The position numbers and the translations under genes were made by a program. Shown piece by piece: positions 1-9,338 of a stretch of 53,341 nucleotides of DNA (the stretch's first letter is position 1; each line of letters starts with the position of its first letter). Source of the stretch: Halieaceae bacterium. Its GTDB lineage: Bacteria; Pseudomonadota; Gammaproteobacteria; Pseudomonadales; Halieaceae. The notes under the pieces were generated by a model. It saw nothing but the letters and a program-made list of their open reading frames with translations, searched no databases and was not told the origin of the DNA. Where the stretch lies: positions 1-53,341 of the forward strand of contig JANQIO010000044.1 of assembly GCA_028282105.1 (NCBI GenBank). Direction: 5' to 3'.

Positions 1-726
1 GCCTACGGCGTCGATATCAAGTACCGCACCGGCTTTTGGAACGGCCGGCCCCTGAAAAGCCGCATGCAGGAACTGGCGGAGGCGCTGGGCGAATTCGGCA
101 TCTGGGTGCGGCTGCACTACGTGTACCCCTACCCTCACGTTGACCATGTGATTCCGCTGATGGCCGAGGGCAAGATCACGCCCTACCTGGATATCCCCTT
201 CCAGCACGGCAGCCCGCGGGTACTCAAGGCCATGAAACGGCCGGCGGCTGCCGAAAACACCCTGGAGCGGATTCGCGCCTGGCGTGACATCTGCCCGCAG
301 ATCACCCTGCGCTCCACCTTTATCGTCGGCTTCCCCGGCGAGACCGAGGAAGATTTTGAGGTACTGCTGGATTTCCTGGAGGAAGCCCAACTCGACCGGG
401 TGGGCTGCTTCCAGTACTCGCCGGTTGAGGGTGCCGCCGCCAACGAACTACCCGGGCACGTTCCCGCCGAGGTGATGCAGGATCGCTGGGAGCGCTTTAT
501 GGCGACTCAGCAAGCTATCAGCGCCCAGAAGCTGCAGGACAAGATCGGCAGCACCCAAGAAATCCTGATCGACAGCGTGGATGAAGAAGGCGCTGTGGGC
601 CGCACCCACGCCGATGCGCCGGAGATCGACGGGCTGGTGCACCTGCCGGGCATTACCGATCTTGCGCCGGGTGATTTTGTCGAGGCCGACATCAGCGGCG
701 CTGACGAGTATGACCTCTACGTCTAG
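1..726 (+). CDS. rimO: Ribosomal protein S12 methylthiotransferase RimO (5'-truncated)
   Basis: The reading frame is open from base 1 and ends at TAG 724-726, giving 241 visible C-terminal residues. RimO is a radical-SAM enzyme that adds a methylthio group to an aspartate of ribosomal protein S12. The visible part matches the family closely: [17 protein letters not shown], then [34 protein letters not shown] and [15 protein letters not shown] from the radical-SAM barrel. A C-terminal TRAM-like domain (about the last 65 residues, ending DEYDLYV) follows. The N-terminal UPF0004 domain and the CxxxCxxC cluster motif lie outside the window. An internal ATG at 64 is not the start, because the conserved sequence continues upstream of it. 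Confidence 0.96.
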   Translation, partial: AYGVDIKYRTGFWNGRPLKSRMQELAEALGEFGIWVRLHYVYPYPHVDHVIPLMAEGKITPYLDIPFQHGSPRVLKAMKRPAAAENTLERIRAWRDICPQITLRSTFIVGFPGETEEDFEVLLDFLEEAQLDRVGCFQYSPVEGAAANELPGHVPAEVMQDRWERFMATQQAISAQKLQDKIGSTQEILIDSVDEEGAVGRTHADAPEIDGLVHLPGITDLAPGDFVEADISGADEYDLYV

Positions 727-792
727 TCATTCCTGAATCCACTGGCTATCACTCCCGCGACAGCTCTCTGCCATTCCCGCGCAGGCGGCAGC

Positions 793-1980
793 TTAGCCAG
801 CGCCCGCGATTCGACCGGCCATGATGCCCGTCAGAATGGCCAGGTAATTGCCCACCGCGTATCCGATCAACGCCATGAGGATGGCCACCGGCACCAGCGT
901 GGGCCGGTGGTAGGCCGCCACCACCGGCGCCGAGGCGGCCCCACCGATATTTGCTGCCGAGGCAATCGCCGCGCTGTGCACATCTACCTTGAAGATATAG
1001 GAGCCCGCCAGGCAGAAAGCTCCGTGAATAGAGATCCAGATAAAGGCGCCAAGCACGAACCAGGGTGCCTGTGACAGGCCCTCTAGTGAGGCTCTTGCGC
1101 CCATACCCGCCACAAACACATACATGATGGCCATGGCGATGTTCTGGGAGCCAGGGATATTGCGGGCCGGGCTCACGGACAGTGTGAGGCTGAGGGTTGT
1201 CACCAACAGAATCACCCAGGTCGAGGTGGACAACACGCTCTCGATCACCGGCAGCATGGGCGCCAGCAGGTAAGACAGCCAGGTCACACCCATAGCCAGG
1301 CAGGCGAGGTTGAGGTAGTCGATCATCGTCACCGGCCGCTCCTCAACATGCAGCTCCACCGCCGCGGCCTCCATTTTCGCGATACGATCCTCAGGCACCC
1401 GCGCCCAGGCGTTGAACTTCTCCGCGAAAGCGCGGGAGCTGAGCAGAATGGGCAGCCACACCACGTACACCAGGTTGTCTGCCAGCACTGCCAGGCCGAC
1501 GTGTTCCGGCTCACCCTCCAGGGCCAGGTGGGCCGCCGCCATATTGCCAGTGCCGCCAATCCAGCTACCGGCCAGGGTGCCGAAGGCTTTCCAGGCATCG
1601 GGCTCCAGGAAACCGCTTACCAGCCAGTAGGAAAACACACCGCCAACCACCACGCCCGCGGTACCCATCAGCATCACGGCGACACCTCCGCCCATCACGC
1701 GGATGGCCGCAGGCACGTTGACGGACAGCAGCATCAGGCAGATCGCCATCGGCAGGGCAAACTCGCGCATGCCGCCGTAAACCGGCGAGCCGTTAACCAG
1801 GATCTTTTCTTCCATGCCGAACAGCACGTCGGTATTGCTGAGGAAGATCGGCGTTGAATAGATAAAAATCAGTGGCGGGATAGAGTCGAATAATTTCCAG
1901 CGTGTACGCTGCTCGACAAAGAACCAGAAGGCGGCGATGGCCATCAGGGTGAACATCACGCCGGCGCTGGATTGAATCAC
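793..1980 (-). CDS. DUF819 family integral membrane protein
   Basis: A 395-residue protein with about ten hydrophobic segments over its whole length and conserved glycine-rich helices (GSWIGGTGNMAAAHLAL, then ANIGGAASAPVVAAYHRP near the C-terminus). It matches the DUF819/YjcL family, a group of membrane proteins of unknown substrate whose repeats resemble those of ion-coupled carriers. The start is GTG at 1980-1978, preceded on the minus strand by AAGGGG at about 7 bases, a good ribosome-binding site. It stands alone, convergent with rimO. Function as a transporter is inference from topology only. Confidence 0.85.
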   Translation of the reverse strand: MIQSSAGVMFTLMAIAAFWFFVEQRTRWKLFDSIPPLIFIYSTPIFLSNTDVLFGMEEKILVNGSPVYGGMREFALPMAICLMLLSVNVPAAIRVMGGGVAVMLMGTAGVVVGGVFSYWLVSGFLEPDAWKAFGTLAGSWIGGTGNMAAAHLALEGEPEHVGLAVLADNLVYVVWLPILLSSRAFAEKFNAWARVPEDRIAKMEAAAVELHVEERPVTMIDYLNLACLAMGVTWLSYLLAPMLPVIESVLSTSTWVILLVTTLSLTLSVSPARNIPGSQNIAMAIMYVFVAGMGARASLEGLSQAPWFVLGAFIWISIHGAFCLAGSYIFKVDVHSAAIASAANIGGAASAPVVAAYHRPTLVPVAILMALIGYAVGNYLAILTGIMAGRIAGAG

Positions 1981-2094
1981 ACTCTATCCCCTTCTGTTGT
2001 TCTTGTTATGCCCGTCAGTCTGCAACTGGCAGCGACGGGCTGCAACAGGGTACATGCGATAGACACCCATTGCATTGATCGTGGCCACCGCGAT

Positions 2095-2100
2095 TATACT
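2095..2100 (+). promoter_or_regulatory. Possible -10 element for rsmE
   Basis: TATACT at 2095-2100 lies about 80 bases before the rsmE ATG in the 200-base gap after the divergent DUF819 gene. No good -35 hexamer is present at 16-18 bases (TTGATC is only 14 away), so this is a weak call. Nothing else recognisable is in the gap. Confidence 0.25.
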
Positions 2101-2180
2101 TGGCGTCTTGAACGTAGGGCTGCATCCCGCTGACTCTGCAGCCCCGTCACTCGCCATAGACATCATCACAAAGCCAAGGC

Positions 2181-2891
2181 ATGAACCTGCTTCTGTTCCG
2201 TGACAGCGACCGCATCGGCGCTGACCGCATCCGTCTCACCGACCATCGCCTGCAACACCTGCGCGAGGTGATCGACGCCAGCGAGGGCGACAGCCTGCGT
2301 GTGGGCGAAATCAATGGCCGCATGGGCGAGGCCGAACTGCTGAAGCTGGCCCCGGATGAAGCCCTGCTGGACGTGGCCCTGGTCAACGAGCCGCCGCCGA
2401 AGTTGCCGCTGACCCTGGTACTGGCGCTACCGCGGCCTAAGATGCTGCGCCGCATCCTGCGCATGGTGGCGGAGCTGGGTGTGGAATCGCTGCATTTGAT
2501 AAACAGCTATCGGGTGGAGAAAAGCTACTGGCAGACCCCGGTGCTGGACCCGGCAGTCATCGAGGACTATTTCCTGGAGGGGCTCAGCCAGTCACGCGAC
2601 ACCGTGCTGCCGTCGGTGGCGCTGCACAAACGCTTCAAACCCTTCGTTGAGGACGACCTACCCGGCCTGCTCGAAGGCCGCGCGGGCCTGCTGGCCCACC
2701 CGGGCCATTATCCGCCCTGCCCTCGGGGTGGCGGCAACCCGCGCCTGCTGGTAATCGGGCCGGAAGGTGGCTTTATTCCCTACGAGGTTGAGAAGCTGGA
2801 ATCTGCCGGCTGCGAAATCGTGAGCCTGGGCCCTCGCATCCTGCGCGTCGAGAACGCCGTGGCGGCGCTGGTATCACAGCTGGCGGTTTAG
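2181..2891 (+). CDS. rsmE: 16S rRNA (uracil(1498)-N(3))-methyltransferase RsmE
   Basis: A 236-residue SPOUT-class methyltransferase that methylates N3 of U1498 in 16S rRNA in the assembled small subunit. The N-terminal PUA-like part (about 1-75) is followed by the knotted SPOUT domain with its cofactor motifs: LLVIGPEGGFIPYEVE and SLGPRILRVENAVAAL near the C-terminus. The latter is the family's LGxRILRxExA signature. Length is typical. ATG 2181 has AAGG very close upstream, so the ribosome-binding site is poor, but the N-terminus aligns well with the family from this residue. It is convergent with the TonB receptor and has no operon partner. Confidence 0.95.
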   Translation: MNLLLFRDSDRIGADRIRLTDHRLQHLREVIDASEGDSLRVGEINGRMGEAELLKLAPDEALLDVALVNEPPPKLPLTLVLALPRPKMLRRILRMVAELGVESLHLINSYRVEKSYWQTPVLDPAVIEDYFLEGLSQSRDTVLPSVALHKRFKPFVEDDLPGLLEGRAGLLAHPGHYPPCPRGGGNPRLLVIGPEGGFIPYEVEKLESAGCEIVSLGPRILRVENAVAALVSQLAV

Positions 2892-2967
2892 AAGAGTGCT
2901 GGCGTTCGGTGCCTCCGGGAGCTGCCAGGCGCTACTCCCATGCGTATTCCACCAAAGTGAATCCAGG

Positions 2968-5430
2968 TCAGAACTCGTAGCGCAGTTCTGCCCCGTACAT
3001 CAGCGGGTTGGCGGCGTTGAAACCACCGATGCCGGCTGAGTCGACAATGGCAGTGCCGCCGACGATGTAATCTTCGTCGGTGAGATTGGTGCCGTAGAGC
3101 GCTCCGCTCCACTTGCCATCCCTGGAGACCCAGTTGATGCGGGCCGACAGGTCGAACTGCTCATCCTCCAGCCACAGGCCGGAGTTACAGCTGGAAGCAT
3201 CAAAGCAGTACTCCACGTCTTCCTTGAGGCTGGTCTGGATGCGCGGCATCACCAGGCCGATGGGCGAATCCCAGGTGTACTGAATGGCCAGGAAATAGGT
3301 GGCCTCCGGCAACCGCGGCAGGTTCTCACCCGAGCGGTCGTTGGGGCAGGAGTCAATCTGCAGCAGAGTCAGATCGAAGCGTTCACAGCCCTCGTCCACA
3401 GGCTGGCTGGGGTCACCCACGGTCAGCAGTACATCGTCGAATTCATCCACGTCGCCATCGTTCCAACTGGCGTTGAAGGTCACCATCCAGTTGGGTGAGG
3501 GAATCCAGACGGTTTCCAGCTCCAGGCCCATAATGGTGGATTCGGCCGCATTCAGGGTGGCCGGTGCCGGGCTCAGTAATTCCGGGTTCACCACCACGGT
3601 GGTAAGCTGGCGATTCTTGTAGTCGGCGTGGAAAGCGGCCGCATTGACGCGCAACTGGCGATCAAACAGGTCGAGCTTGATACCCAGCTCCCAGTTCTCC
3701 ACCTCTTCCGGCTTGAAGGTTTCCAGTTCACCGGTGGGCGCCTCGGACAGACCGCCGGACAGGAAGCCCTCGCTGTAGGTCAGGTAGATCGAACCGGTGT
3801 CGATCCAGTCGCCGGGGTCCAGCAGGTACTGGATGCTGCCCATGAAGGTGGTGTCGTCATCCGTGGTCTTGCCACTGTCCACGTCACTGAATTCAAACTC
3901 GAAGTTGGGGTTGTACTCGAACACGCTGCGATCCACGGAGTACACCCCGTTGAACAGCTCTGTCACCTGCCCACCATTGGCATCGAGAGTCGCCGCCACC
4001 GGCGTCAGGATGGTACGGGTCAGTTCCCGCTCTTCGTCGGTGTAGCGAACCCCCAGGGTGGAACGCCATTTGTCGGTCCAGGCCCACTCCAACTGCGCAA
4101 AGGCGGCCCAGGCCTCGTTATCAGTTTCCCGGGCATCAGACTGGGCATTCAGGGAAAACAGGCCGCCGATGGCCGGGTCGTAGGGGCCGAGCAAGGCGGT
4201 TTGCTGCTGCCCGTCGGTTTCCTCACTGAAATAGAACACCCCTGCGACGTAGGTCAGGCGGTCATCTGCAGTACTGCCGGTGAACTGGAATTCCTGGCTG
4301 AACTGGTCGGTATCGCGCTTGTTACCCGCCGGGTGGGTGAACTGGGTGCGGTGCAGCCACTGCAGGGAGGTATGGTCGAGGTCATCGTCCTGCCCCGCCA
4401 GCGTATTGCGGTAGGCGGTGATGCTCTTGATGGTGAGGTTATCGGTGACCTCCCACTCCGCGGTCAGCGAGGCCATCTCAGTTTCCGCCTCATAGGTACC
4501 ATCCAGGTCGGAAATCACCTCATTGGCGTTGCCGGCATCGATGTTGTCCTGGCAGAAATCGTTCAAGGTGCGCCCGGTCGAGGGTACTACGCCGGTGATA
4601 TTGAACAGCGCCGCCTGCCAGCCCTGCACATCCGGCACCAGCACGCACTTCTGTGGCCGGGTGGTCTGCTCGGTATCGGTATAGTTGAGGTTCAGGTCCA
4701 GCGTCAGGCTGTCGGTCGCCAGCCAGCGAAACTGGGCGATGGCGTTGATGCGGTCCTCATCCATGAAATCGTCGTCGAGGAACTTGTTGTCGACAAAGCC
4801 ATCGCGGCTCACCGTGGACAGCGAGAAGCGCGACCAGAGAGTGTCGGTAATCGGCACATTCAGCACGCCCGCCACGTCGAGGCGGTCGTAGTTGCCAACC
4901 CGCGTTTCGATCATGCCCTCCACCGATTCGGTAGGTCGATTGGTGGTGAATACCAGCGCGCCACCCGTGGTGTTCTTGCCAAACAGCGTGCCCTGGGGAC
5001 CACGCAGTACCTGCACCGATTCGATATCTACCAGGTCCAGCAGCGCACCATCCGGGCGGCCGATATAGACCTCGTCAATGTAGATGCCCACCCCGGAGTC
5101 GATGTTGACCTCGGTGTTGCGCTGGCCGACGCCGCGGATGTATATGTTGGCCAGGGGAGCAGTGCCGTTGGCGGCGTGCACGTCGATATTGGGAGCGATT
5201 TCATTGAGCTGCCTGAGGTTGCGAATACCGGCTTCGCGCAGGGCGCCGGAGTTCAGAGCGGTCACCGCCACCGGGGTTTCCTGCAGGCTTTCCTGGCGCC
5301 GCCGGGCGGTGACGAATACCTCTTCCAGCACCCGCAATTCCTCTGCGGCAACGTGACTGGGAAGGCTGGGCATAGCTGTGCAGGCCAGCGCCAGGGCGAG
5401 GGCGCGCTGCTTGGGCTTCGGGTAATACAT
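2968..5430 (-). CDS. TonB-dependent outer-membrane receptor
   Basis: An 820-residue outer-membrane receptor taking up an unknown ligand with TonB energy. ATG 5430 is chosen because AAGGGG lies 7 bases upstream and a signal peptide (residues 1 to about 29, ...LPSHVAA) starts there; the frame is open 87 bases further up. Next come a TonB-box-like segment (EEVFVTARR), the plug domain with RGVGQRNTEVNIDSGVGIYI and VQVLRGPQGTLFGKNTTGGA, and a beta-barrel ending ...GAELRYEF with a terminal Phe. Cysteine pairs occur in predicted loops (around PQKC/NDFC, DEGC/DSC, EYC/SSC). It lies 180 bases behind the DUF3526 ABC operon on the same strand, so substrate and regulation may be shared (inference). No His-rich loop typical of ZnuD was seen. 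Confidence 0.93.
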   Translation of the reverse strand: MYYPKPKQRALALALACTAMPSLPSHVAAEELRVLEEVFVTARRRQESLQETPVAVTALNSGALREAGIRNLRQLNEIAPNIDVHAANGTAPLANIYIRGVGQRNTEVNIDSGVGIYIDEVYIGRPDGALLDLVDIESVQVLRGPQGTLFGKNTTGGALVFTTNRPTESVEGMIETRVGNYDRLDVAGVLNVPITDTLWSRFSLSTVSRDGFVDNKFLDDDFMDEDRINAIAQFRWLATDSLTLDLNLNYTDTEQTTRPQKCVLVPDVQGWQAALFNITGVVPSTGRTLNDFCQDNIDAGNANEVISDLDGTYEAETEMASLTAEWEVTDNLTIKSITAYRNTLAGQDDDLDHTSLQWLHRTQFTHPAGNKRDTDQFSQEFQFTGSTADDRLTYVAGVFYFSEETDGQQQTALLGPYDPAIGGLFSLNAQSDARETDNEAWAAFAQLEWAWTDKWRSTLGVRYTDEERELTRTILTPVAATLDANGGQVTELFNGVYSVDRSVFEYNPNFEFEFSDVDSGKTTDDDTTFMGSIQYLLDPGDWIDTGSIYLTYSEGFLSGGLSEAPTGELETFKPEEVENWELGIKLDLFDRQLRVNAAAFHADYKNRQLTTVVVNPELLSPAPATLNAAESTIMGLELETVWIPSPNWMVTFNASWNDGDVDEFDDVLLTVGDPSQPVDEGCERFDLTLLQIDSCPNDRSGENLPRLPEATYFLAIQYTWDSPIGLVMPRIQTSLKEDVEYCFDASSCNSGLWLEDEQFDLSARINWVSRDGKWSGALYGTNLTDEDYIVGGTAIVDSAGIGGFNAANPLMYGAELRYEF

Positions 5431-5448
5431 CTGACAACCCCTTACATT

Positions 5449-5461
5449 GCTTATCGTTATG
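5449..5461 (-). promoter_or_regulatory. Weak Fur-box-like sequence upstream of the TonB receptor
   Basis: Read on the minus strand this is CATAACGATAAGC, 10 of 13 matches to GATAATGATAATC (two of the three Fur hexamers). It sits about 19-31 bases before the receptor ATG. A partial match of this length in AT-richer intergenic DNA can arise by chance. Confidence 0.2.
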
Positions 5462-5610
5462 GTTGTGGTGCTGAACTTCCCTGCGTTTGAGGATATAGCA
5501 GGCACACCACTGCGCAAGTAGGGGGTTACGTCTGGCTAAACCACCGGATGTTTTTTCACCCAGGCTGTTGACATCTCCGGGCCAGGCGGAGATACGCGCT
5601 CTTCAGGGTG

Positions 5611-6990
5611 CTAAGCAAGCTCACGACCGGCACGCCATGCGACCACGGCAAGCAGCAAGGCCAGCCCCGACAAGTAGGCAATACCTGTCGCGGGGCCCGC
5701 ACCGACCGGCAGCATCACCGTTTCCAACGGTGCGATTTGCTGGTACTGCTGCAGCGATATACGGTTGCGGGAAATCACCGCCGGGCCCACGGCATCGCTG
5801 ATCTCCGCCAGCTTGGCGCCGGCGCTGTCGAGAAAGTGGCGACTGGCGGCGGCATCTGCCTGCGCCAGCCGGTAAAGGGCACGCTGGGCCAGTAGCGCCG
5901 GTGAGAGATACTGCAAGGCCGACAGGCCTGCCTCTCGCGATTCTGCTGCATCTCGAAATGCAGCCACCGTCGGCGCCGTGTACTCGCGGACCCGCTCGTT
6001 GGCCAGGAAGGTGCTGCGGTAGTATCCCGGCACCTCCTCATCGCCTACCGACAGCTCCGGGTGATCCGCCAGGAATCCCTCGGTGAGTGCCGCGGTCTGC
6101 CGCGCCGCTTCCGCCTCAGCGACACGTGCCACCGACAACTGCGCCAGCTTCGACGGCGGCGGATTGAGCGCCTGCACCGCCGAGTCGACTACCGCGGGAA
6201 TAGCAAAGATCAGCACCAGCCAGCAGGCCAGCAGGCGCGCAGCCACCGCTTCCGCCTGCCGCGACGCTGCGACCAGGCAGAAGATCAGCGTGAACCAGAA
6301 AACCATGTAGGCCATACAGACCCCGGCCCAAATCAGATACTCCGACGCGGCGGCCGCTGCCATCAGGAAGCCGCCCAACATCACCAGCAACACCAGGCCA
6401 CACAACAAACCGTTGCGTAGCAGCAGACGCGCCAGGATCACTTGCCGCAGACTGACGGCATTGGATAGCAGCAGCCGCGCGCGGCCACTGGCAAGGTCCG
6501 AGGCAATCACGTCAAATGACAGCGCAATCATCAGCACTGGCAAGACCACAATCAGGAAGAATGCGAAATCAAAGCGCCCGAGCGCCAGTATCAGCGGATT
6601 GTCGAATTCGTAGCGCTCGACCATGGAGATCTCATTGCGCCAGGCGCCGACCGTCAGGCGCGAAGGCATGATGTCCCGGTACCCGATAGCGAGATGTGCC
6701 AGCGCACCGGGCGTGTGGGTGGCCGCCTGTCGCACATCCATGGGCCGGGCGTCATAGGGTGTCGACTCGGCCGCGCCGCTTTCTATGTCTGCGAGCGAGC
6801 TACGCCAGTCCTGCATGCGCGCTTCGACCTGAGACTCGTGCAATGCCTGGCCAGCGACATAGGCCTGTTTCCACTGCAGCCCGGACCAGACAGCATACAG
6901 GGACGCCAACAGGGCAACAGCGAATACCAGGCCACTGGCCAGGGAACGTCGCAGCCGCAGCCATTCCAGCTTCATCAGCACAGCAGTCAT
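5611..6990 (-). CDS. ABC transporter permease, DUF3526-type (second of pair)
   Basis: A 459-residue membrane protein with an N-terminal transmembrane helix (about residues 17-35), a large presumably periplasmic stretch, and a cluster of five or so helices in the C-terminal two thirds, including VVLPVLMIALSFDVIASDLASGRARLLL. This is the ABC-2/DUF3526 permease architecture. It overlaps the preceding permease gene by 4 bases (ATGA at 6987-6990), so the two are translationally coupled and probably form a heterodimer with the ATPase at 8408-9127. It is last in the ABC set; the TonB receptor follows after 180 bases. The substrate cannot be read from sequence; ABC-2 permeases mostly export. Confidence 0.8.
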   Translation of the reverse strand: MTAVLMKLEWLRLRRSLASGLVFAVALLASLYAVWSGLQWKQAYVAGQALHESQVEARMQDWRSSLADIESGAAESTPYDARPMDVRQAATHTPGALAHLAIGYRDIMPSRLTVGAWRNEISMVERYEFDNPLILALGRFDFAFFLIVVLPVLMIALSFDVIASDLASGRARLLLSNAVSLRQVILARLLLRNGLLCGLVLLVMLGGFLMAAAAASEYLIWAGVCMAYMVFWFTLIFCLVAASRQAEAVAARLLACWLVLIFAIPAVVDSAVQALNPPPSKLAQLSVARVAEAEAARQTAALTEGFLADHPELSVGDEEVPGYYRSTFLANERVREYTAPTVAAFRDAAESREAGLSALQYLSPALLAQRALYRLAQADAAASRHFLDSAGAKLAEISDAVGPAVISRNRISLQQYQQIAPLETVMLPVGAGPATGIAYLSGLALLLAVVAWRAGRELA

Positions 6991-8411
6991 CGCGCACGCT
7001 CCATGTCACCAGCACGGGCGACTGCGTTCCTGGCAAACAGGAAGGCGGCTGCCAACCAAACCAGCAGCGCCAGCAGATCCCACAAATATTGGCTGGCAAA
7101 CCGCGACCAGGGCGGCAGGCTACCGTGGAAATCGGCAATCTCGCCCCAGAATTCCGGGTCACTCTGGTAGCCATAGCCGGCATCGCCGGCATTGAGCATC
7201 ATGTCGTCGTTCATCTGCTTGATGATCTTCTGCCGGTGCAGTTCCGCCTCCTGCGTGAACGCCAGGTGGTGCGCGCGATCAGTGCCGGCCAGGCCTGCCG
7301 ACAGGCGCGCGACTGCCAGGGTCGGGGACACCATCGACAGCGCGGAGAGGGTGCGCTCCTGCGCGGCGTGTACAGCGTCCAGTTCGCGGTAGACCTCGGC
7401 ATAGAGCGGATCCGCATACTCTTCGCTGAACTGCAGTTCGTAAGCCGCGTAGTCAATGGGTAGCTCCTCCACGCTTTGCACACCGTATTTCTCCAGCGCC
7501 TGCTGCCGGGCGGTGTCGCGCAATTCATCGCTGTCCCAGAACGCCATGCCGATCTCCCCCAGCGAATTGGCTATTTCGGTGGCATCGGGCTGCGGCGAGC
7601 GGGCCAACGCCAGCTCACCTGCCAGCCGCGGCACCAGCACCACGAACACAAACCAGAAGGCAAACAGGCCGATCGCCGCACTGCGCCGATTGGGGCTGAG
7701 GGCCGAGACCCCCAGCGCCACCAGGCAGAACGCCAGCAGATAAACGCTGTAGGCCACGGCCAGGCCAAGCGTGCGCAACTGCGGGTCGGGTTGATGAGCG
7801 TCGATATCTGAAAACGCTACGGCCAGCATCGAGCAGGCCACCAGCGGCAGCAGTATCAACAGCAACAAACGCAGCGCCGCCAGCAGCTTGCCGGCGAACA
7901 CCGCATCACTGGTCACGCCGGTCCCCAGCAGTTGGCGCAAGGTGCCGTCCTCCCTTTCACCTGCGTAGCTGGGAAACAGCGCGAGTACGATTAACAGCGG
8001 CACCAGCGCCTGCAGCACCCAGGCCGGGCTGAGGTTTTCGAAGGTCGAGGAGGCCCCCGCCGACTCCGCGTAGCGGAAGGTGGCCGGGTTGCGACGGTGC
8101 GCCTCCATCCACACCGCAAGGCCGGCGTAGTCGACGGTGCCTGGGTCGAAACTCGCCAGCGCCGGCAGGGGTTTGAAGGCGTAGCGGGAAAAATGCGCCG
8201 CGGAATGGGGATTGCGTGCTCCCTGCCCCAGCCACACCTCGCGGTCGGCTGCCAGCGCGCTGTTCCGTTCGCGATCAAAGCTGGCAGTGCGCTCCGCCCC
8301 GATCAACACGGCACCCAGCATCACCAGCACCACGGCGACGAACACCGCCATGACGCGGTGATTTCGGAAAACCAGCGTAAGGTCCTTGGCCGCAATCTGT
8401 CGGGCAATCAT
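6987..8411 (-). CDS. ABC transporter permease, DUF3526-type (first of pair)
   Basis: A 474-residue permease with an N-terminal helix (about 18-38, VMAVFVAVVLVMLGAVLIGAE), a roughly 100-residue extracytoplasmic region, then helices carrying the ABC-2 hallmark ALFPSYAGEREDGTLRQLL. A further soluble segment (about 290-410) and a C-terminal helix follow. It overlaps both neighbours by 4 bases (8408-8411 with the ATPase, 6987-6990 with the other permease), so it belongs to one operon. The overall arrangement resembles its partner, suggesting the two arose by duplication. Confidence 0.82.
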   Translation of the reverse strand: MIARQIAAKDLTLVFRNHRVMAVFVAVVLVMLGAVLIGAERTASFDRERNSALAADREVWLGQGARNPHSAAHFSRYAFKPLPALASFDPGTVDYAGLAVWMEAHRRNPATFRYAESAGASSTFENLSPAWVLQALVPLLIVLALFPSYAGEREDGTLRQLLGTGVTSDAVFAGKLLAALRLLLLILLPLVACSMLAVAFSDIDAHQPDPQLRTLGLAVAYSVYLLAFCLVALGVSALSPNRRSAAIGLFAFWFVFVVLVPRLAGELALARSPQPDATEIANSLGEIGMAFWDSDELRDTARQQALEKYGVQSVEELPIDYAAYELQFSEEYADPLYAEVYRELDAVHAAQERTLSALSMVSPTLAVARLSAGLAGTDRAHHLAFTQEAELHRQKIIKQMNDDMMLNAGDAGYGYQSDPEFWGEIADFHGSLPPWSRFASQYLWDLLALLVWLAAAFLFARNAVARAGDMERAR

Positions 8412-9127
8412 GCGGCGCTACTCACCGCGTCATGCATATGCGCCAGATAGATCGACTCCAGCTCGCTGGCGCTCACTGACGCGGCATCGACGATTTCGAC
8501 CAGTTCCCCGGCCCGGAGGATGCCAAGCCGGTGGCCCACTTCACGCGCCCGGAACAGGTCATGGGTCACCATCAGGATGGCGACGTCCCTGGCATTCATA
8601 TTGCGCAGCAATTCGCAGAAGTCGTTGGCGGCTTTCGGGTCGAGGCCTGACATAGGCTCATCCAGCAGCAGTACCTGGGCGCGCTTGGCCAGCGCAATGG
8701 CGATGCCGACCTTCTGACGCATACCCTTTGAGTAGGTCGCCGCGCGCTGATGGACGGCCTCCTTCTGCAAGCCTGCCGCCTCGAGACCCGAGAGCAGGTC
8801 GGAGTCGCTGACCCTGCTGCCACCCAGGCTGGCGAAGAACCTGAGGTTCTCAAATCCAGTCAACTCAGGATACAGCGCCACCTGCTCAGGGATGTACGCC
8901 GTCAAGGCGCGGGCCGCCTCCGGCTCCGCGGCAACATCTTTGCCACAAATCAGCGCGCTGCCGCCACTGGGTGACAGGAAGCCAAGAAACAGGTTGATGG
9001 TGGTGGTCTTGCCTGCCCCATTGGCGCCAAGGAAACAGAAGGTCTCCCGCGCCGGGACCGTGAAAGACAGGCCGTTGAGGGCGACGGTGTCGCCGAATCG
9101 CTTCGAGAGCTCTCTCGCTTCAATCAT
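8408..9127 (-). CDS. ABC transporter ATP-binding protein (partner of DUF3526 permeases)
   Basis: A 239-residue nucleotide-binding subunit. Walker A is GANGAGKT (residues 34-41), the signature is YSKGMRQKVGIA, Walker B is VLLLDEPMSGLD, and the switch histidine is in MVTHD. ATG 9127 was preferred over an in-frame ATG at 9154 because AGGAGA lies 6-7 bases before it. It is the first gene of a minus-strand operon with the two permeases. Its 5' region (9128-9410) is shared with the divergent zinc-island genes and carries a Zur-box-like palindrome 193 bases upstream. It belongs to the ABC-2 ATPase group (CcmA-like); export of an unidentified substrate is likely but unproven. Confidence 0.9.
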   Translation of the reverse strand: MIEARELSKRFGDTVALNGLSFTVPARETFCFLGANGAGKTTTINLFLGFLSPSGGSALICGKDVAAEPEAARALTAYIPEQVALYPELTGFENLRFFASLGGSRVSDSDLLSGLEAAGLQKEAVHQRAATYSKGMRQKVGIAIALAKRAQVLLLDEPMSGLDPKAANDFCELLRNMNARDVAILMVTHDLFRAREVGHRLGILRAGELVEIVDAASVSASELESIYLAHMHDAVSSAA

Positions 9128-9308
9128 GGGTGGTCTCCTGTCGAACCCCGGCATCCGGCTTGTGCGCGAGGGGCTGCCGATGCAAGTTGTCGCTACGCCT
9201 ACAGAGGCATGCCCCGTGTTAGTGTTGCAGCGATCCTGTCGCCTGCAGCAGTCTTATGGCAGCCAGACGTGCATAATGCAGCTAGCCATCCCAAGGTGCG
9301 CAATAGAG

Positions 9309-9337
9309 TGGAACGCTAAAATGATACAGTATATCAT
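9309..9337 (+). promoter_or_regulatory. Candidate promoter of the zinc island (zrgA-zur-merC-cobW)
   Basis: TGGAAC (9309-9314), a 17-base spacer and TATCAT (9332-9337) form a plausible sigma-70 promoter. Its -10 lies inside the right arm of the Zur-like palindrome, the position expected for repression. On the opposite strand the palindrome also contains TATACT (forward AGTATA 9328-9333), a possible -10 for the DUF3526 operon, though no good -35 partner is seen there. The rest of the 283-base divergent gap holds only a short palindrome, TGCAT-A-ATGCA at 9270-9280. Confidence 0.4.
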
Positions 9338-9338
9338 T
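9320..9338. promoter_or_regulatory. Zur-box-like operator between divergent operons
   Basis: AATGATA-CAGTA-TATCATT is an inverted repeat with perfect 7-base arms. The 23 bases 9318-9340 match 18 of 22 defined positions of the gammaproteobacterial Zur consensus as I recall it (GAAATGTTATA-N-TATAACATTTC). It lies 72 bases before a His-rich ZrgA-type gene, which is followed by a Fur-family regulator. Sequence and context agree, so zinc-dependent repression of the rightward operon is likely; repression of the leftward ABC/TonB operon is possible. Confidence 0.68.

Noticed and set aside
2892..2967. Possible bidirectional terminator between rsmE and the TonB receptor
   Set aside because: Only partial complementarity (GAGT...ACTC, TGGC...GCCA) and no T-tract on either strand.
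3628..5490. 620-aa open frame antisense to the TonB receptor
   Set aside because: No recognisable domain, and composition typical of the reverse strand of a GC-rich gene; the receptor on the other strand has full motifs.
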